Below, one piece after another: positions 8,311 to 16,216 of a stretch of 39,000 nucleotides of DNA. Within the stretch, counting starts at the first letter, position 1. Every line of letters starts with the position of its first letter. A program made the translations under genes and the position numbers. The notes under the pieces are model-generated. The model saw nothing but the letters and a program-made list of their open reading frames with translations, ran no database searches and was not told the origin of the DNA. Origin of the DNA: Pseudomonas gessardii (GTDB taxonomy: Bacteria; Pseudomonadota; Gammaproteobacteria; Pseudomonadales; Pseudomonadaceae); the NCBI RefSeq assembly GCF_001983165.1, contig NZ_MNPU01000057.1:1-39000 (forward strand), written 5' to 3'.

Positions 8311-8560
8311 TCAGATCCGCCATCAGATCCTCGACGGAAGCGAACGACTTCAAGCCGCCACGGCGCGCTTCCTTCATCGCCTCGATGGTGGTGGCGTTCG
8401 GAATCAGCGGCTCGAACGGCAAGGCTTTCTCGCGGGCGACTCGGGTCAACATGATGCGGAAGGCGTCAGACACGGTGAGTCCCATCGCTGCCAGCACGAC
8501 GGTCGCCTCTTCCTTGATGTGCTCGTCGATACGGGCACGGACTACAGCATTTGCGGACAT
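8297..8560 (-). CDS. RelB/DinJ-family antitoxin
   Basis: An 87-residue protein with an N-terminal ribbon-helix-helix (VVRARIDEHIKEEATVVLAA, then MGLTVSDAFRIMLTRVA) and a C-terminal segment that would wrap the toxin (NATTIEAMKEARRG). It neutralises the YafQ-like toxin and is expected to repress the operon through the palindrome about 20 nt upstream. Confidence 0.85.
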   Translation of the reverse strand: MSANAVVRARIDEHIKEEATVVLAAMGLTVSDAFRIMLTRVAREKALPFEPLIPNATTIEAMKEARRGGLKSFASVEDLMADLNADD

Positions 8561-8580
8561 GGTTTGATCCTCCAGATTGA

Positions 8581-8599
8581 TGAGCTACATTGTAGCTCA
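8581..8599. promoter_or_regulatory. Perfect palindrome, likely operator of the RelB/YafQ operon
   Basis: TGAGCTACATTGTAGCTCA has perfect 9-bp arms around one base and sits just upstream of the antitoxin start. RelB-type ribbon-helix-helix proteins bind such sites to autoregulate. Confidence 0.7.
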
Positions 8600-8730
8600 A
8601 TCCTTCCAGGAGTGCACCCAGCACACCTCGCCAGAGGCGTCTATCAAACGAAGGTTTATTGGACTGTCCGTACCATTGATGTTCACTTGTAGAAAGTGAG
8701 CCCATCGCGATGGAATACAGGATCGGTTGG

Positions 8731-9624
8731 TCAGGCTTTCAATGCCAGGATTCGGCGCGCACCGTTCAATACGATGAGGCCAACGACCGTACCAATCACC
8801 AAGTCTGGGTAGGGAGAGCCCGTCCACGCAACCAGCGCGCCGGCGACGATAACGCCAATGTTCGCGAGCACATCGTTGGCCGAAAAAATCCAGCTCGCTT
8901 TCATGTGTGCACCGCCTTCGCGATGGCCATAGATCATCAAGAGACAGCTGGCGTTTGCGACGAGTGCAACTAAGCCAATCCCCATCATCAGCATCGACTC
9001 AGGTTCGCTGCCATAGTGGAAGCGTCTAGCCACCTCCACGAGTACGCCCAGTGCCAACAGGATCTGAAAGAAACCCGCCAGGTGCGCAGCGCGAACTTGC
9101 AGCTGTGCACTGCGGCCGACGGCAAAGAGAGCCAAGCCATAGACGGCAGCATCCGCAAACATGTCCAGCGAGTCGGCAATAAGGCCCGTCGACTGAGCGA
9201 TCAACCCTGCGCCCATCTCGATAACAAACATGGCAGCGTTGATGCCGAGCAAAATTTTCAGGGTGCTCGCCTCTTTCGACGCCGCTAATTCCTCATCAGC
9301 GCGATTGGTCGAGGCTGCTTCCTGACTAGCTGGTTGAGTCCCCAGTAGCGCTGCCCCTAGACCCAGGGACTCCAGCTTGGTAGTGATTGGGTCAACCGCC
9401 CCGTCATGGAAAGCGAGTACCTGCCTGCTGCTCAGATCAAAGGACAACGAACGAAGCTCAGGCAAGCTATTCAGCGCGAGCCGAATCATTCGCTCTTCCG
9501 AAGGGCAATCCATCTTGGGTACAGAAAAATGGCTGACCCAGGCTCCTTCGGTCGAGGGCGCGCTCGCTGCTTCAGCAGGCGCTGACACTGAACCGCAGCC
9601 ACAGGATTTTTCACACGAGCTCAT
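8731..9624 (-). CDS. Cation transporter, CDF-like, with N-terminal metal-binding domain
   Basis: A 297-residue inner-membrane protein predicted to export a divalent metal. The N-terminus is Cys-rich (MSSCEKSCGCGS), followed by a small HMA-like domain with MDCPSEE near residue 40. Five or six membrane segments start at about residue 125. The usual CDF metal sites are altered: TM2 reads ADSLDMFADA and TM5 SANDVLANIG in place of the HxxxD pattern of CzcD-type proteins. It diverges from a CadR/PbrR-type regulator and has that regulator's operator over its promoter, so Cd, Pb or Zn are the likely substrates. The substrate is inferred, not shown. Confidence 0.8.
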   Translation of the reverse strand: MSSCEKSCGCGSVSAPAEAASAPSTEGAWVSHFSVPKMDCPSEERMIRLALNSLPELRSLSFDLSSRQVLAFHDGAVDPITTKLESLGLGAALLGTQPASQEAASTNRADEELAASKEASTLKILLGINAAMFVIEMGAGLIAQSTGLIADSLDMFADAAVYGLALFAVGRSAQLQVRAAHLAGFFQILLALGVLVEVARRFHYGSEPESMLMMGIGLVALVANASCLLMIYGHREGGAHMKASWIFSANDVLANIGVIVAGALVAWTGSPYPDLVIGTVVGLIVLNGARRILALKA

Positions 9625-9664
9625 GATCCGCCTCTCCTATCAGGTTCAATTCTGGCAATTGAAA

Positions 9665-9688
9665 ACCATATAGCAGGTATAGGGTCAA
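9665..9688 (-). promoter_or_regulatory. MerR-type operator/promoter of the cation transporter gene
   Basis: Read on the minus strand, TTGACC (9688-9683) overlaps CCTATACCTGCTATATGG, an inverted repeat of the CadR/PbrR class, at 9665-9685. It shares the TTGACCCTATA core with the site at 10178-10201. The location between -35 and -10 is typical of MerR-type activation. Confidence 0.65.
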
Positions 9689-9724
9689 GCCTGGATATAC
9701 TGGCTGTTTATCGAGGAGCAGCCT

Positions 9725-10132
9725 ATGCGCATTGGTCAACTTGCACAGCTGACGGGAGCGGACATTCAGACCATTCGTTTCTATGAGCGCCAGGGCCTGC
9801 TTGCATCGCCCAATCGCCAGGCAAATGGCTACCGAGCCTACGAAGCGGATCATGTGGAGAAACTGCTGTTCATCCGCCGTTGCCGGTCCTTTGGCATGTC
9901 GTTGGACGAAATTGGTGTTTTGCAGAGCGTTCAAGCACAGCCGCAGCAACCGTGCGCGGCGGTCAATACGCTGCTTGATAGCCATATCGCCCAGGTCAGG
10001 GCCCAGATCGCATCCTTGCAAGCCCTGGAAAACCAGTTGGTGACGTTACGCAGCTGCTGCGATGACGAACGACAAAGCCTGGACTGCGGAATACTTTCGG
10101 GTCTAGTGGAGGGAGGCAAACGGCTTCCATAA
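9725..10132 (+). CDS. cadR: CadR/PbrR-type MerR metal-responsive regulator
   Basis: A 135-residue MerR protein: winged helix with MRIGQLAQLTG, then QTIRFYERQGLL; the dimerisation helix; and a metal loop. Cysteines at about 77 (PCAAVN), 112-113 (RSCCDDE) and 119 (LDCGIL) match the Cd/Pb-sensing pattern of CadR and PbrR. The His-rich tail of some CadR proteins is absent. It probably activates both the divergent transporter and the operon starting near 10263, since both have its operator. Whether it senses Cd or Pb cannot be decided here. Confidence 0.8.
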   Translation: MRIGQLAQLTGADIQTIRFYERQGLLASPNRQANGYRAYEADHVEKLLFIRRCRSFGMSLDEIGVLQSVQAQPQQPCAAVNTLLDSHIAQVRAQIASLQALENQLVTLRSCCDDERQSLDCGILSGLVEGGKRLP

Positions 10133-10177
10133 GGCGCGCTAGAAAAGTGCCATTCGCTTCTGCTCAAAGCGTAGAGC

Positions 10178-10201
10178 TTGACCCTATAGCGGCTACAGGG
10201 T
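10178..10201 (+). promoter_or_regulatory. MerR-type operator/promoter before DUF3703-lspA
   Basis: TTGACC at 10178-10183 overlaps the near-perfect inverted repeat ACCCTATAGCGGCTACAGGGT in sense (arms ACCCTATAG and CTACAGGGT around CGG). This is the classical CadR/PbrR site with the over-long spacer required by MerR activators. Confidence 0.75.
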
Positions 10202-10262
10202 GTTCACTTGCACGATCGGCCCAGAATCATGGCCTTCCAACTGCTGCGCAAGTGAGTTCCAG

Positions 10263-10610
10263 ATGAATACCGCCCTCCGCAATGCCATCGATGAAGCCTT
10301 TTTCCAGGCAAGGACAGCACTCCGTGAAAAGGCGCCAACCGAGGCATTCCCCTGGCTCGAGCGCGCCCACATCTTGAGCCAGCACATGCCCGTCCTGCAT
10401 GCGCGGAGCCATTGGTTGATGCTAAGGGCTGGCTGGCAGTTGCGCGACTACCGGGAAATGTTCGGCCAAGCACCACGGATCATCGCTGCCGTGTTGTTCT
10501 CGAAGATCTGGGTACCGCTCGGCAATACCGGACGCGCGAGGATCAGTGCATTCGCGCCGATGCCCGTCTCACCCGGATTGCAGCGACTGTTTCAGGGAGC
10601 GAAACAATGA
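10263..10610 (+). CDS. DUF3703 family protein
   Basis: From ATG 10263 the 115-residue product begins MNTALRNAIDEAFFQARTAL, continues FPWLERAHILSQH, then RDYREMFGQAPRIIAAVLF and ends with NTGRARISAFAPMPV. This matches the DUF3703 pattern, a family repeatedly found next to metal-resistance genes. The last codons overlap the lspA start (ATGA), so translation is coupled. An earlier in-frame start at 10200 would place the coding region inside the operator and was rejected. Its role is unknown. Confidence 0.75.
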   Translation: MNTALRNAIDEAFFQARTALREKAPTEAFPWLERAHILSQHMPVLHARSHWLMLRAGWQLRDYREMFGQAPRIIAAVLFSKIWVPLGNTGRARISAFAPMPVSPGLQRLFQGAKQ

Positions 10611-11116
10611 AATCGCCACTTGGAATGGCGCACCGTATCACTCCCGGGCTCTGGTGGACGCTATCGCTAGCCGTTGCCCTGGCCGACCAGGCGATCAAAT
10701 ATGTAATTGAGGGTTCGCTCTCGGTCGGCGCCGTGGTTCCTCTGACCCCAGTCTTCAATCTGGTCCATTTCTGGAATACCGGCGCAGCGTTCAGCTTCCT
10801 AGCTGACGCGGGCGGTTGGCAGCGCTACTTCTTCATTCTCCTCGCACTGGTTGTTTCGATTGGGCTCGCGTTGCTCTTGCGTAAGCCCAGGGCCAAGCTC
10901 GAAGCGCTGGGCTATAGCCTCATACTGGGAGGGGCAGTGGGGAATCTGATCGATCGCAGCTTCCGAGGCCATGTGATCGACTATCTGGATTTTTTCTGGC
11001 AATCCTGGCATTGGCCTGCATTCAACTTGGCGGACATCGGCATCGTGGGCGGTGCCGCCATGTTGCTCCTGAGCAGTGTGCTGAGTCCAAGCGCGGAACT
11101 GGACCGGGGCAGATAA
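10607..11116 (+). CDS. lspA: Lipoprotein signal peptidase (metal-module paralogue)
   Basis: A 169-residue inner-membrane aspartyl protease that removes signal peptides from diacylglyceryl-prolipoproteins. Four membrane segments are visible, and the catalytic motifs are intact: WNTGAAFSF, GGAVGNLIDRS and FNLADIGI, which contain the two active-site Asp. The ATG at 10607 has AGGGAG 7 nt upstream and overlaps the DUF3703 stop. As in lead-resistance operons, where a signal peptidase accompanies efflux genes, it is under a CadR/PbrR-type promoter. It is thus likely a dedicated second copy and not the housekeeping lspA. Confidence 0.9.
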   Translation: MKSPLGMAHRITPGLWWTLSLAVALADQAIKYVIEGSLSVGAVVPLTPVFNLVHFWNTGAAFSFLADAGGWQRYFFILLALVVSIGLALLLRKPRAKLEALGYSLILGGAVGNLIDRSFRGHVIDYLDFFWQSWHWPAFNLADIGIVGGAAMLLLSSVLSPSAELDRGR

Positions 11117-11862
11117 TGCGAAGCTCGGATGCCGCAGAAGTGGCTCGCTGGTCAGGCCATGCCTGGGTCGGCCCCGGTATCGGCGTCTTTCTCGGCCATG
11201 CCGCCCACCAGGATTGGCACCATCATCAAGCACATCAAATTGCAGTGGGGCTCGACGCCGCGATAACGGTTGAAACGCCGTTGGGTGGGCAATCTGGGGC
11301 TGCCATCTTGATTCCGGCAGGCTTGAAGCACCGGCTCAGTGCTGGGCATGTCCTGTCGATCTACCTGGATGTGCTGTCCGATGAGGCGCGTGCCTTGCGG
11401 GTGAGCGGAGCCGTGAGGCTGATGGAGATCGTAGCGGCCGATATTGCTGCGATGGTCGAGGCACTGAGGGCGTCGGGGCATTCGCCTGTCCAGTTGCAGG
11501 CGCAGGTACGTCGGCTGTTGCGGCTTGCCGATCCACCAATCCCTGATCCGCGCTTGACCAAGGTCACCGCAGCGCTGCGCGAAGGCCAAATGGGGCGTGA
11601 GGCAATGGCCGCGTTGGTGCATTTGTCACCCACGCGTTTTTCCCATTGGTTCGTGGAGCAAACCGGCCTGCCGTTGCGCAGCTATGTCAAATGGCTGCGC
11701 CTCACCCAAGCCCTGCAACACCTGGCCAAAGGGGGACGGCTGACCGAAGCCGCGCATGCGGCAGGTTTTTCCGACTCGGCGCATTTCTCCCGGACATTCA
11801 GGGCGCTGCTGGGCATCGATCCGTCCTCCGCCCTGGCTGCGGTCGATCTCCAGAAGTCATAG
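11116..11862 (+). CDS. AraC-family transcriptional regulator
   Basis: The start overlaps the lspA stop (TAATG at 11114-11118), so it belongs to the same operon. The 248-residue protein has an N-terminal cupin-like part with a His-rich patch (HQDWHHHQAHQIAVG) and a C-terminal AraC double helix-turn-helix (MAALVHLSPTRFSHWF, then LTEAAHAAGFSDSAHFSR and TFRALLG). The His cluster could bind metal or an effector, but this is speculation. Target genes may include the hydroxylase downstream. Confidence 0.85.
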   Translation: MRSSDAAEVARWSGHAWVGPGIGVFLGHAAHQDWHHHQAHQIAVGLDAAITVETPLGGQSGAAILIPAGLKHRLSAGHVLSIYLDVLSDEARALRVSGAVRLMEIVAADIAAMVEALRASGHSPVQLQAQVRRLLRLADPPIPDPRLTKVTAALREGQMGREAMAALVHLSPTRFSHWFVEQTGLPLRSYVKWLRLTQALQHLAKGGRLTEAAHAAGFSDSAHFSRTFRALLGIDPSSALAAVDLQKS

Positions 11863-11930
11863 CTCTTTCGTTCAAGTCGAACGTCGTCCTCTGCACCTAC
11901 CGTGAAGGCTCTCTACATAGGAGCTGAGCG

Positions 11931-12797
11931 ATGTCCACTTCTCTTCGATTCGCCCTACGCTGGTTGAGCTATCCGCTCGTGTTTGGTGGCAGCGCCGCCT
12001 TCATGGTCTGGGCCTTGTACGCCGGGGTGCCGTACTGGCCCAGCACACCCTTGGTAGCCGCAGTCGGTCTATTGGCCGTCGCGGGGCTGGAGCGTATCCA
12101 GCCTTTCCGGGAGGGCTGGCTGGAGGATCACCAGGACACCCTGACCGACCTGGTGCATATGCTGGTGAATCTTTCCGTCATCCAGTTCACCGCCGAAATC
12201 CTGGCCAGGCTGGGCGATGCAGTGCCGGCTACAGTTCGTCTCTTCCCAGTCGAGAGTCCACTTTGGGTTCAGCTGCTGCTGGTCGCCGTCGTGCTCGATC
12301 TGAGCCTGTATGCCATGCACCGCATCAGCCACCACGTACCCTGGCTGTGGCGTTTTCACATGATTCACCACAGCGCCGAGCGCTTGTACTGGATGAATGG
12401 GGAGCGCCGGCATCCCCTACATGCGATGCTCATGGCTGGCCCGGGATTGGTGCTGCTGTTTGCATCCGGCGCGCCTTCGGCAGTGGTTGCCACCTGGTTC
12501 GGCATTCTGACCGTTCACTTGGGCTTTCAGCACTCGAACCTGGATTACCGGCTGGGTTGGCTGCGCCATGTCATCGGGGTGGCTGAAATTCATCGTTGGC
12601 ACCACAAGCGCGACTTCGAAGATGCCCAGGTGAACTGCGGCGAATTTCTGATGGTGTGGGATCGGCTATTCGGGACGTTCTACGACAGTACAGGAAAGCA
12701 GGGCGACGCCAATGTCGGCTTGCGTGAGAGGGACTATCCCAAGGGTTACCTTGGTCAGTTGACCGAACCCTTTGGGCGAGACCGAGCCCGCACATAG
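11931..12797 (+). CDS. Fatty acid hydroxylase/sterol desaturase family membrane protein
   Basis: This 288-residue integral membrane di-iron enzyme has the three histidine boxes of the family: HRISHH, HMIHHS, and HRWHHKRD, plus a conserved NGERRH. Four or more membrane segments precede and separate the boxes. It would hydroxylate or desaturate a lipid, but the substrate is unknown. A ribosome site (AGGAGCTGAGCG) precedes the ATG. It lies 68 nt beyond the AraC gene and may belong to the metal-induced unit, perhaps altering membrane lipids. Confidence 0.8.
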   Translation: MSTSLRFALRWLSYPLVFGGSAAFMVWALYAGVPYWPSTPLVAAVGLLAVAGLERIQPFREGWLEDHQDTLTDLVHMLVNLSVIQFTAEILARLGDAVPATVRLFPVESPLWVQLLLVAVVLDLSLYAMHRISHHVPWLWRFHMIHHSAERLYWMNGERRHPLHAMLMAGPGLVLLFASGAPSAVVATWFGILTVHLGFQHSNLDYRLGWLRHVIGVAEIHRWHHKRDFEDAQVNCGEFLMVWDRLFGTFYDSTGKQGDANVGLRERDYPKGYLGQLTEPFGRDRART

Positions 12798-12929
12798 CGT
12801 AGTGGGCCTCAAAGCTGTAGGCCCCATGTGTTTGCCTGGAATGATCTGGCTCGTGGGCGGAAGAGACTAGATGTTCCCGCATGCCAAGCAGACATGCGCT
12901 CTAACGAGGCAATCGATTCACTACCTATA

Positions 12930-13104
12930 AGCCCCGTCATTTGCAATTAATGCTGGTTGGTAGCCATGGAATGCAGGTCAGCGCGGATAAATGCAGGTTC
13001 ATTCGCAGCTAATACTGGTTTGCCGGGCCGGTCAGTCGCAGTTAATTCCGGTCGAAAATCGTATTGATTGCAGGTCGGGACGTTTTCGTTTGCAAGCCGT
13101 TACA
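12930..13104 (-). repeat. 175-bp repeat unit, copy B (inverted relative to copy A)
   Basis: The reverse complement aligns without gaps to 4796-4972, starting at TGTAACGGCTTGCAA and including GGAATTAACTGCGACTGA, GCATTAATTGCAAATGA and CCTGCATTCC. It truncates the 5' part of the transposase gene on its right. Copies A and B are inverted and flank the 8-kb chemoreceptor/metal segment. No convincing target duplication was seen at the outer edges. The rest of 12798-13067 has no supported gene. Confidence 0.55.
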
Positions 13105-14612
13105 ATTACCTGATACCGCCCGCGACGTTTGCCGCGCTCAAGCAGAAACAGGCGCTGCCATTGGCGATCAACCCAAATAGCGACCAGTACCTGGAAGAGC
13201 GCTTGCAGTTGCTGGATGAGCAACTGGCGACCGTCGCCAAGCTGGCCAAGGACAACGAACTCCCCGACGCCATCCTCACCGAGTCCGGACTGAAGATCAC
13301 GCCGCTGGATTTGGCGGTGCCGGATACCGCCCAGGCGCTGATTGACAAGACCAGTCAGTTACTGCCGCGCATCAAGATCACCGAACTGTTGATGGATGTG
13401 GATGAGTGGACAGGGTTCACACGTCACTTTACCCACCTGAAGGATGGTGCCCAGGCCAAAGATCGGACACTGCTACTGTCCGCGATCCTCGGCGATGCCA
13501 TCAACATTGGATTGACCAAGATGGCCGACTCGAGTCCGGGTATGACCTACGCCAAGCTGTCTTGGCTGCAAGCGTGGCACATCCGCGACGAAACCTACTC
13601 GGCGGCGCTCGCCGAACTGGTCAACAGCCAGCTCCATCACACCTTTGCCACCAATTGGGGGGACGGCACCACATCCTCCTCCGATGGCCAGCGCTTCCGT
13701 GCAGGTGGACGAGGCGAGAGCACTGGGCACGTCAACCCGAAGTACGGCAATGAACCAGGACGACTGTTCTATACCCATATCTCCGACCAGTACGCGCCGT
13801 TCAGCACCCGCGTGGTGAATGTCGGTGTACGGGATTCGACCTACGTGCTCGATGGTCTGCTGTATCACGAGTCGGATCTGCGGATCGAGGAGCACTACAC
13901 CGACACGGCAGGTTTTACCGATCACGTCTTCGCGTTGATGCACCTGCTGGGCTTTCGCTTTGCGCCGCGCATCCGCGACCTGGGCGAAACCAAGCTGTAT
14001 GTGCCACAGAGCGTCCAGGACTACCCGACACTGAGGCCAATGATCGGCGGCACCCTGAACATCAAGCACGTCCGCGCTCACTGGGGCGAAATTCTGCGTC
14101 TGGCAGCATCGATCAGGCAAGGCACTGTCACCGCCTCGCTGATGTTGCGTAAGCTGGGCAGCTATCCACGCCAGAACGGCCTGGCCGTCGCCCTGCGGGA
14201 GTTGGGCCGGATCGAGCGCACGCTGTTCATTCTGGATTGGCTGCAAAGTGTCGAGCTGCGCCGTCGCGTGCATGCAGGGCTGAACAAAGGCGAGGCGCGC
14301 AACTCCTTGGCCAGAGCGGTGTTCTTCAACCGTCTCGGTGAAATTAGGGATCGGAGCTTCGAGCAGCAGCGCTACCGAGCCAGCGGCCTCAACTTGGTAA
14401 CTGCTGCAATAGTGCTGTGGAACACGGTCTACCTGGAACGTGCCACTCAAGGGCTGACAGACGCCGGAAAACCGGTGAACACCGACCTGTATCAATATCT
14501 GTCGCCGCTGGGCTGGGAGCACATCAACCTGACCGGCGAATACGTTTGGCGGCAGAGCCGCAAGCTAGAAGACGGGAAATTTAGGCCGCTACGACAGGTC
14601 GGAAAACCTTAG
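13095..14612 (+). pseudogene. tnpA: Tn3-family transposase TnpA, N-terminal half missing
   Basis: About 505 C-terminal residues of a roughly 1,000-residue Tn3-type DDE transposase remain. It begins abruptly at RYNYLIPPATFAALK and includes the first catalytic Asp region (SSDGQRF), the YGNEPGRLFYTHISDQY segment, the second Asp (YTDTAGFTD) and the C-terminal Glu region (NRLGEIRDRSFEQQ, then VLWNTVYL). The stop lies inside the adjacent 38-bp terminal repeat, as is common for the family. The 5' part was lost at repeat unit B. It differs clearly from the intact TnpA at 28-31 kb. Confidence 0.85.
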
Positions 14613-15011
14613 CGTACGATTTTTTCCGAATTCTGTAGGCTCCCCAGGTAGATGATTTGGTACCAGCGCATAGCCGGTGATGACCTGTTCAATCGTAAGC
14701 AAATTCTCCTCCTTGGTTTCATGACACAGCAGCACCCGAACGTCGCGCTCGCAACTGATCACACACCACGCTAGACCTGTCTGATTTGGTCGTGCAGCCT
14801 CGGCCAAGGCCAAATCCTCACTCTCCTGGTACACAACAAACCCAACCGGGAAAAAAATCTCCGCAATCATGCGGTCAATCTGGACCAACGAACGACGATG
14901 AATGCCGGTTCCCTCGGACTCAATCAATGCAAGAAGGGTAGCCCGCGATGCGCTCAATTCATGATAAAGCTCCAGCAAATGCTGGGGGATGGAGTTAGTA
15001 ACTCGGTTCAT
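14589..15011 (-). pseudogene. Hypothetical gene with C-terminus replaced by transposon end
   Basis: From ATG 15011 (AAGGA 8 nt upstream; another ATG at 15017 is too close to it) the product reads MNRVTNSIPQHLLELYHELS, SASRATLLALIE, then a mixed alpha/beta region (VGFVVYQESED, VISCERDVRVLLCHETKEE). From 14645 downward the codons are made of the transposon terminal repeat and tnpA antisense (EFGKNRTLRFSDLS), so the native C-terminus is gone. I do not recognise the family. It lies beside the XRE gene and PRTRC cluster and probably belonged to that backbone. Confidence 0.55.
14608..14645 (-). repeat. 38-bp Tn3-family terminal inverted repeat of the tnpA remnant
   Basis: Read on the minus strand it starts GGGGAGCC and ends AAATCGTACGCTAAG, the GGGG...TAAG form of Tn21/Tn501-like ends. 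Its inner 20 or so bases are identical to both ends of the chrA element at 23546 and 25456. Its partner end is missing. Confidence 0.85.
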
Positions 15012-15141
15012 ATGCATGTTCCTTTTGCCGAGGTGGTAAGCAAGTAAGCAGATCGGCGAACCACTGAAGCAATAGCGTATCCAGTAAAATGGGTATTCTT
15101 AAACGTGGTTTTAATTGTTCCTGCCGATAACGCTTCTGTCT

Positions 15142-15441
15142 ATGGAGAAGCGACCACCAACACGCGGGCGACCGGCAGGAAAATCGAGCTTTGACCCTCG
15201 GGTAGCAAAAGCTTTCGGTAACGTTGTGCGCGAAGAACGCCTAAAATCGGGCCTGGCCCAGGAGAAACTTTCTCTCCTGGCTAGGGTGGAGCGGGCGCAC
15301 CTGGGAAAAATTGAGCGTGGGGAGAGCCTCCCCACGCTTCCCCTGATCATGAGATTGTCCAAAGCGCTCGATGTTAAAGCTGCTTACCTGATATCGCAGA
15401 TGGAGCAGCAACTGGATCAATGCGAAGGCGGTGGCCGTTGA
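15142..15441 (+). CDS. XRE-family helix-turn-helix regulator
   Basis: From ATG 15142 the 99-residue protein has a basic N-terminus (MEKRPPTRGRPAGKSS) and a canonical HTH_3 domain at about residues 25-80: VREERLKSGLAQEKLSLLA, then HLGKIERGESLPTLPLIMRL. Its stop is 1 nt from the stop of the convergent ThiF gene. It probably represses its own promoter or nearby backbone genes. Confidence 0.8.
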   Translation: MEKRPPTRGRPAGKSSFDPRVAKAFGNVVREERLKSGLAQEKLSLLARVERAHLGKIERGESLPTLPLIMRLSKALDVKAAYLISQMEQQLDQCEGGGR

Positions 15442-15442
15442 T

Positions 15443-16216
15443 TTAGGCGCAGTGCTGAACAGCAGGGAACGGAAATGCATTTTGGCAACCGGACGCCAGA
15501 TCCACGGTGATCCAGTGCTTGTCAGTTTCCCCCGTTCGTAGCAACTCCCACACAATACTCATTCCGGCAGTCGTAACTGCCCGGTTGACCAAGCAGTCCT
15601 GCGAGCGAATGGCTTCCGCTACTGAGCAGGACTTCTTCGTGTCATCCTCGAGCGTTCCGATTTCCGGATAAGCATCCATTACGTTGGGATAGATGCTCCG
15701 CTTGTCTACGTGCGCGGCTCCGAACACAACCTGCCCATGGCGTGCCTCGTTGCCCAGGTCAAGCCACATGCAATTTCGGGGTAGGAGAGGGCTGCTGGCA
15801 ATTGCGCGGCGCGCAGAAGGAAGGTCAACGGCGGAAATGATCACGTCGGCAGCGCGGATCACTTCTTTGCTCTCATGACTAGGGAACCGGAAGGGCAGGG
15901 CCACCCAAGTAGTACCCAGCATGAGGTTGTAACGATTCACCAAGCTGATTGACTTGTATTGGCCCAAATCGCACGGCCAGAAACGCTGACGCACGAGGTT
16001 AGGCTCGCGCACGATGGCATCGTCAATGACGGTGACATCCAAGCCTTTTGGGTGTCCTAGAGAACGAAGTGCATGATGGAAGCTGGCCAGCGCATCAACT
16101 ACCTCGCTGCCATTGCCGCCCGCTCCAATAACCAAAATTCGGGGTGCGCGTTCAAGCCACGACGCTGGCGTCTTATAGATTGGTAATTGTTTAGCTGTGA
16201 TCGGATGAACGCTCAT
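15443..16216 (-). CDS. PRTRC system ThiF-family (E1-like) protein
   Basis: A 257-residue member of the E1/ThiF/MoeB adenylating superfamily. The Rossmann nucleotide loop is at residues 30-38 (GAGGNGSEV), with the acidic switch VIDDAIV at 63-69 and NLVRQRF at 73-79, typical of E1 proteins. A likely reactive Cys lies in SCSVAEAIRSQD near residue 200. The zinc CxxC pairs of MoeB are missing. In PRTRC cassettes it is thought to activate the ubiquitin-like protein C. Its ATG shares one base with the stop of the E2-like gene, so translation is coupled. Confidence 0.9.
   Translation of the reverse strand: MSVHPITAKQLPIYKTPASWLERAPRILVIGAGGNGSEVVDALASFHHALRSLGHPKGLDVTVIDDAIVREPNLVRQRFWPCDLGQYKSISLVNRYNLMLGTTWVALPFRFPSHESKEVIRAADVIISAVDLPSARRAIASSPLLPRNCMWLDLGNEARHGQVVFGAAHVDKRSIYPNVMDAYPEIGTLEDDTKKSCSVAEAIRSQDCLVNRAVTTAGMSIVWELLRTGETDKHWITVDLASGCQNAFPFPAVQHCA

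Noticed and set aside
4796..13104. Calling the whole 8.3-kb segment between the inverted units a transposon.
   Set aside because: No convincing target duplication at the outer edges and no matching transposase gene inside.
13473..14522. A 349-codon open frame on the minus strand.
   Set aside because: It is antisense to the well-supported tnpA remnant and has shadow-like composition.
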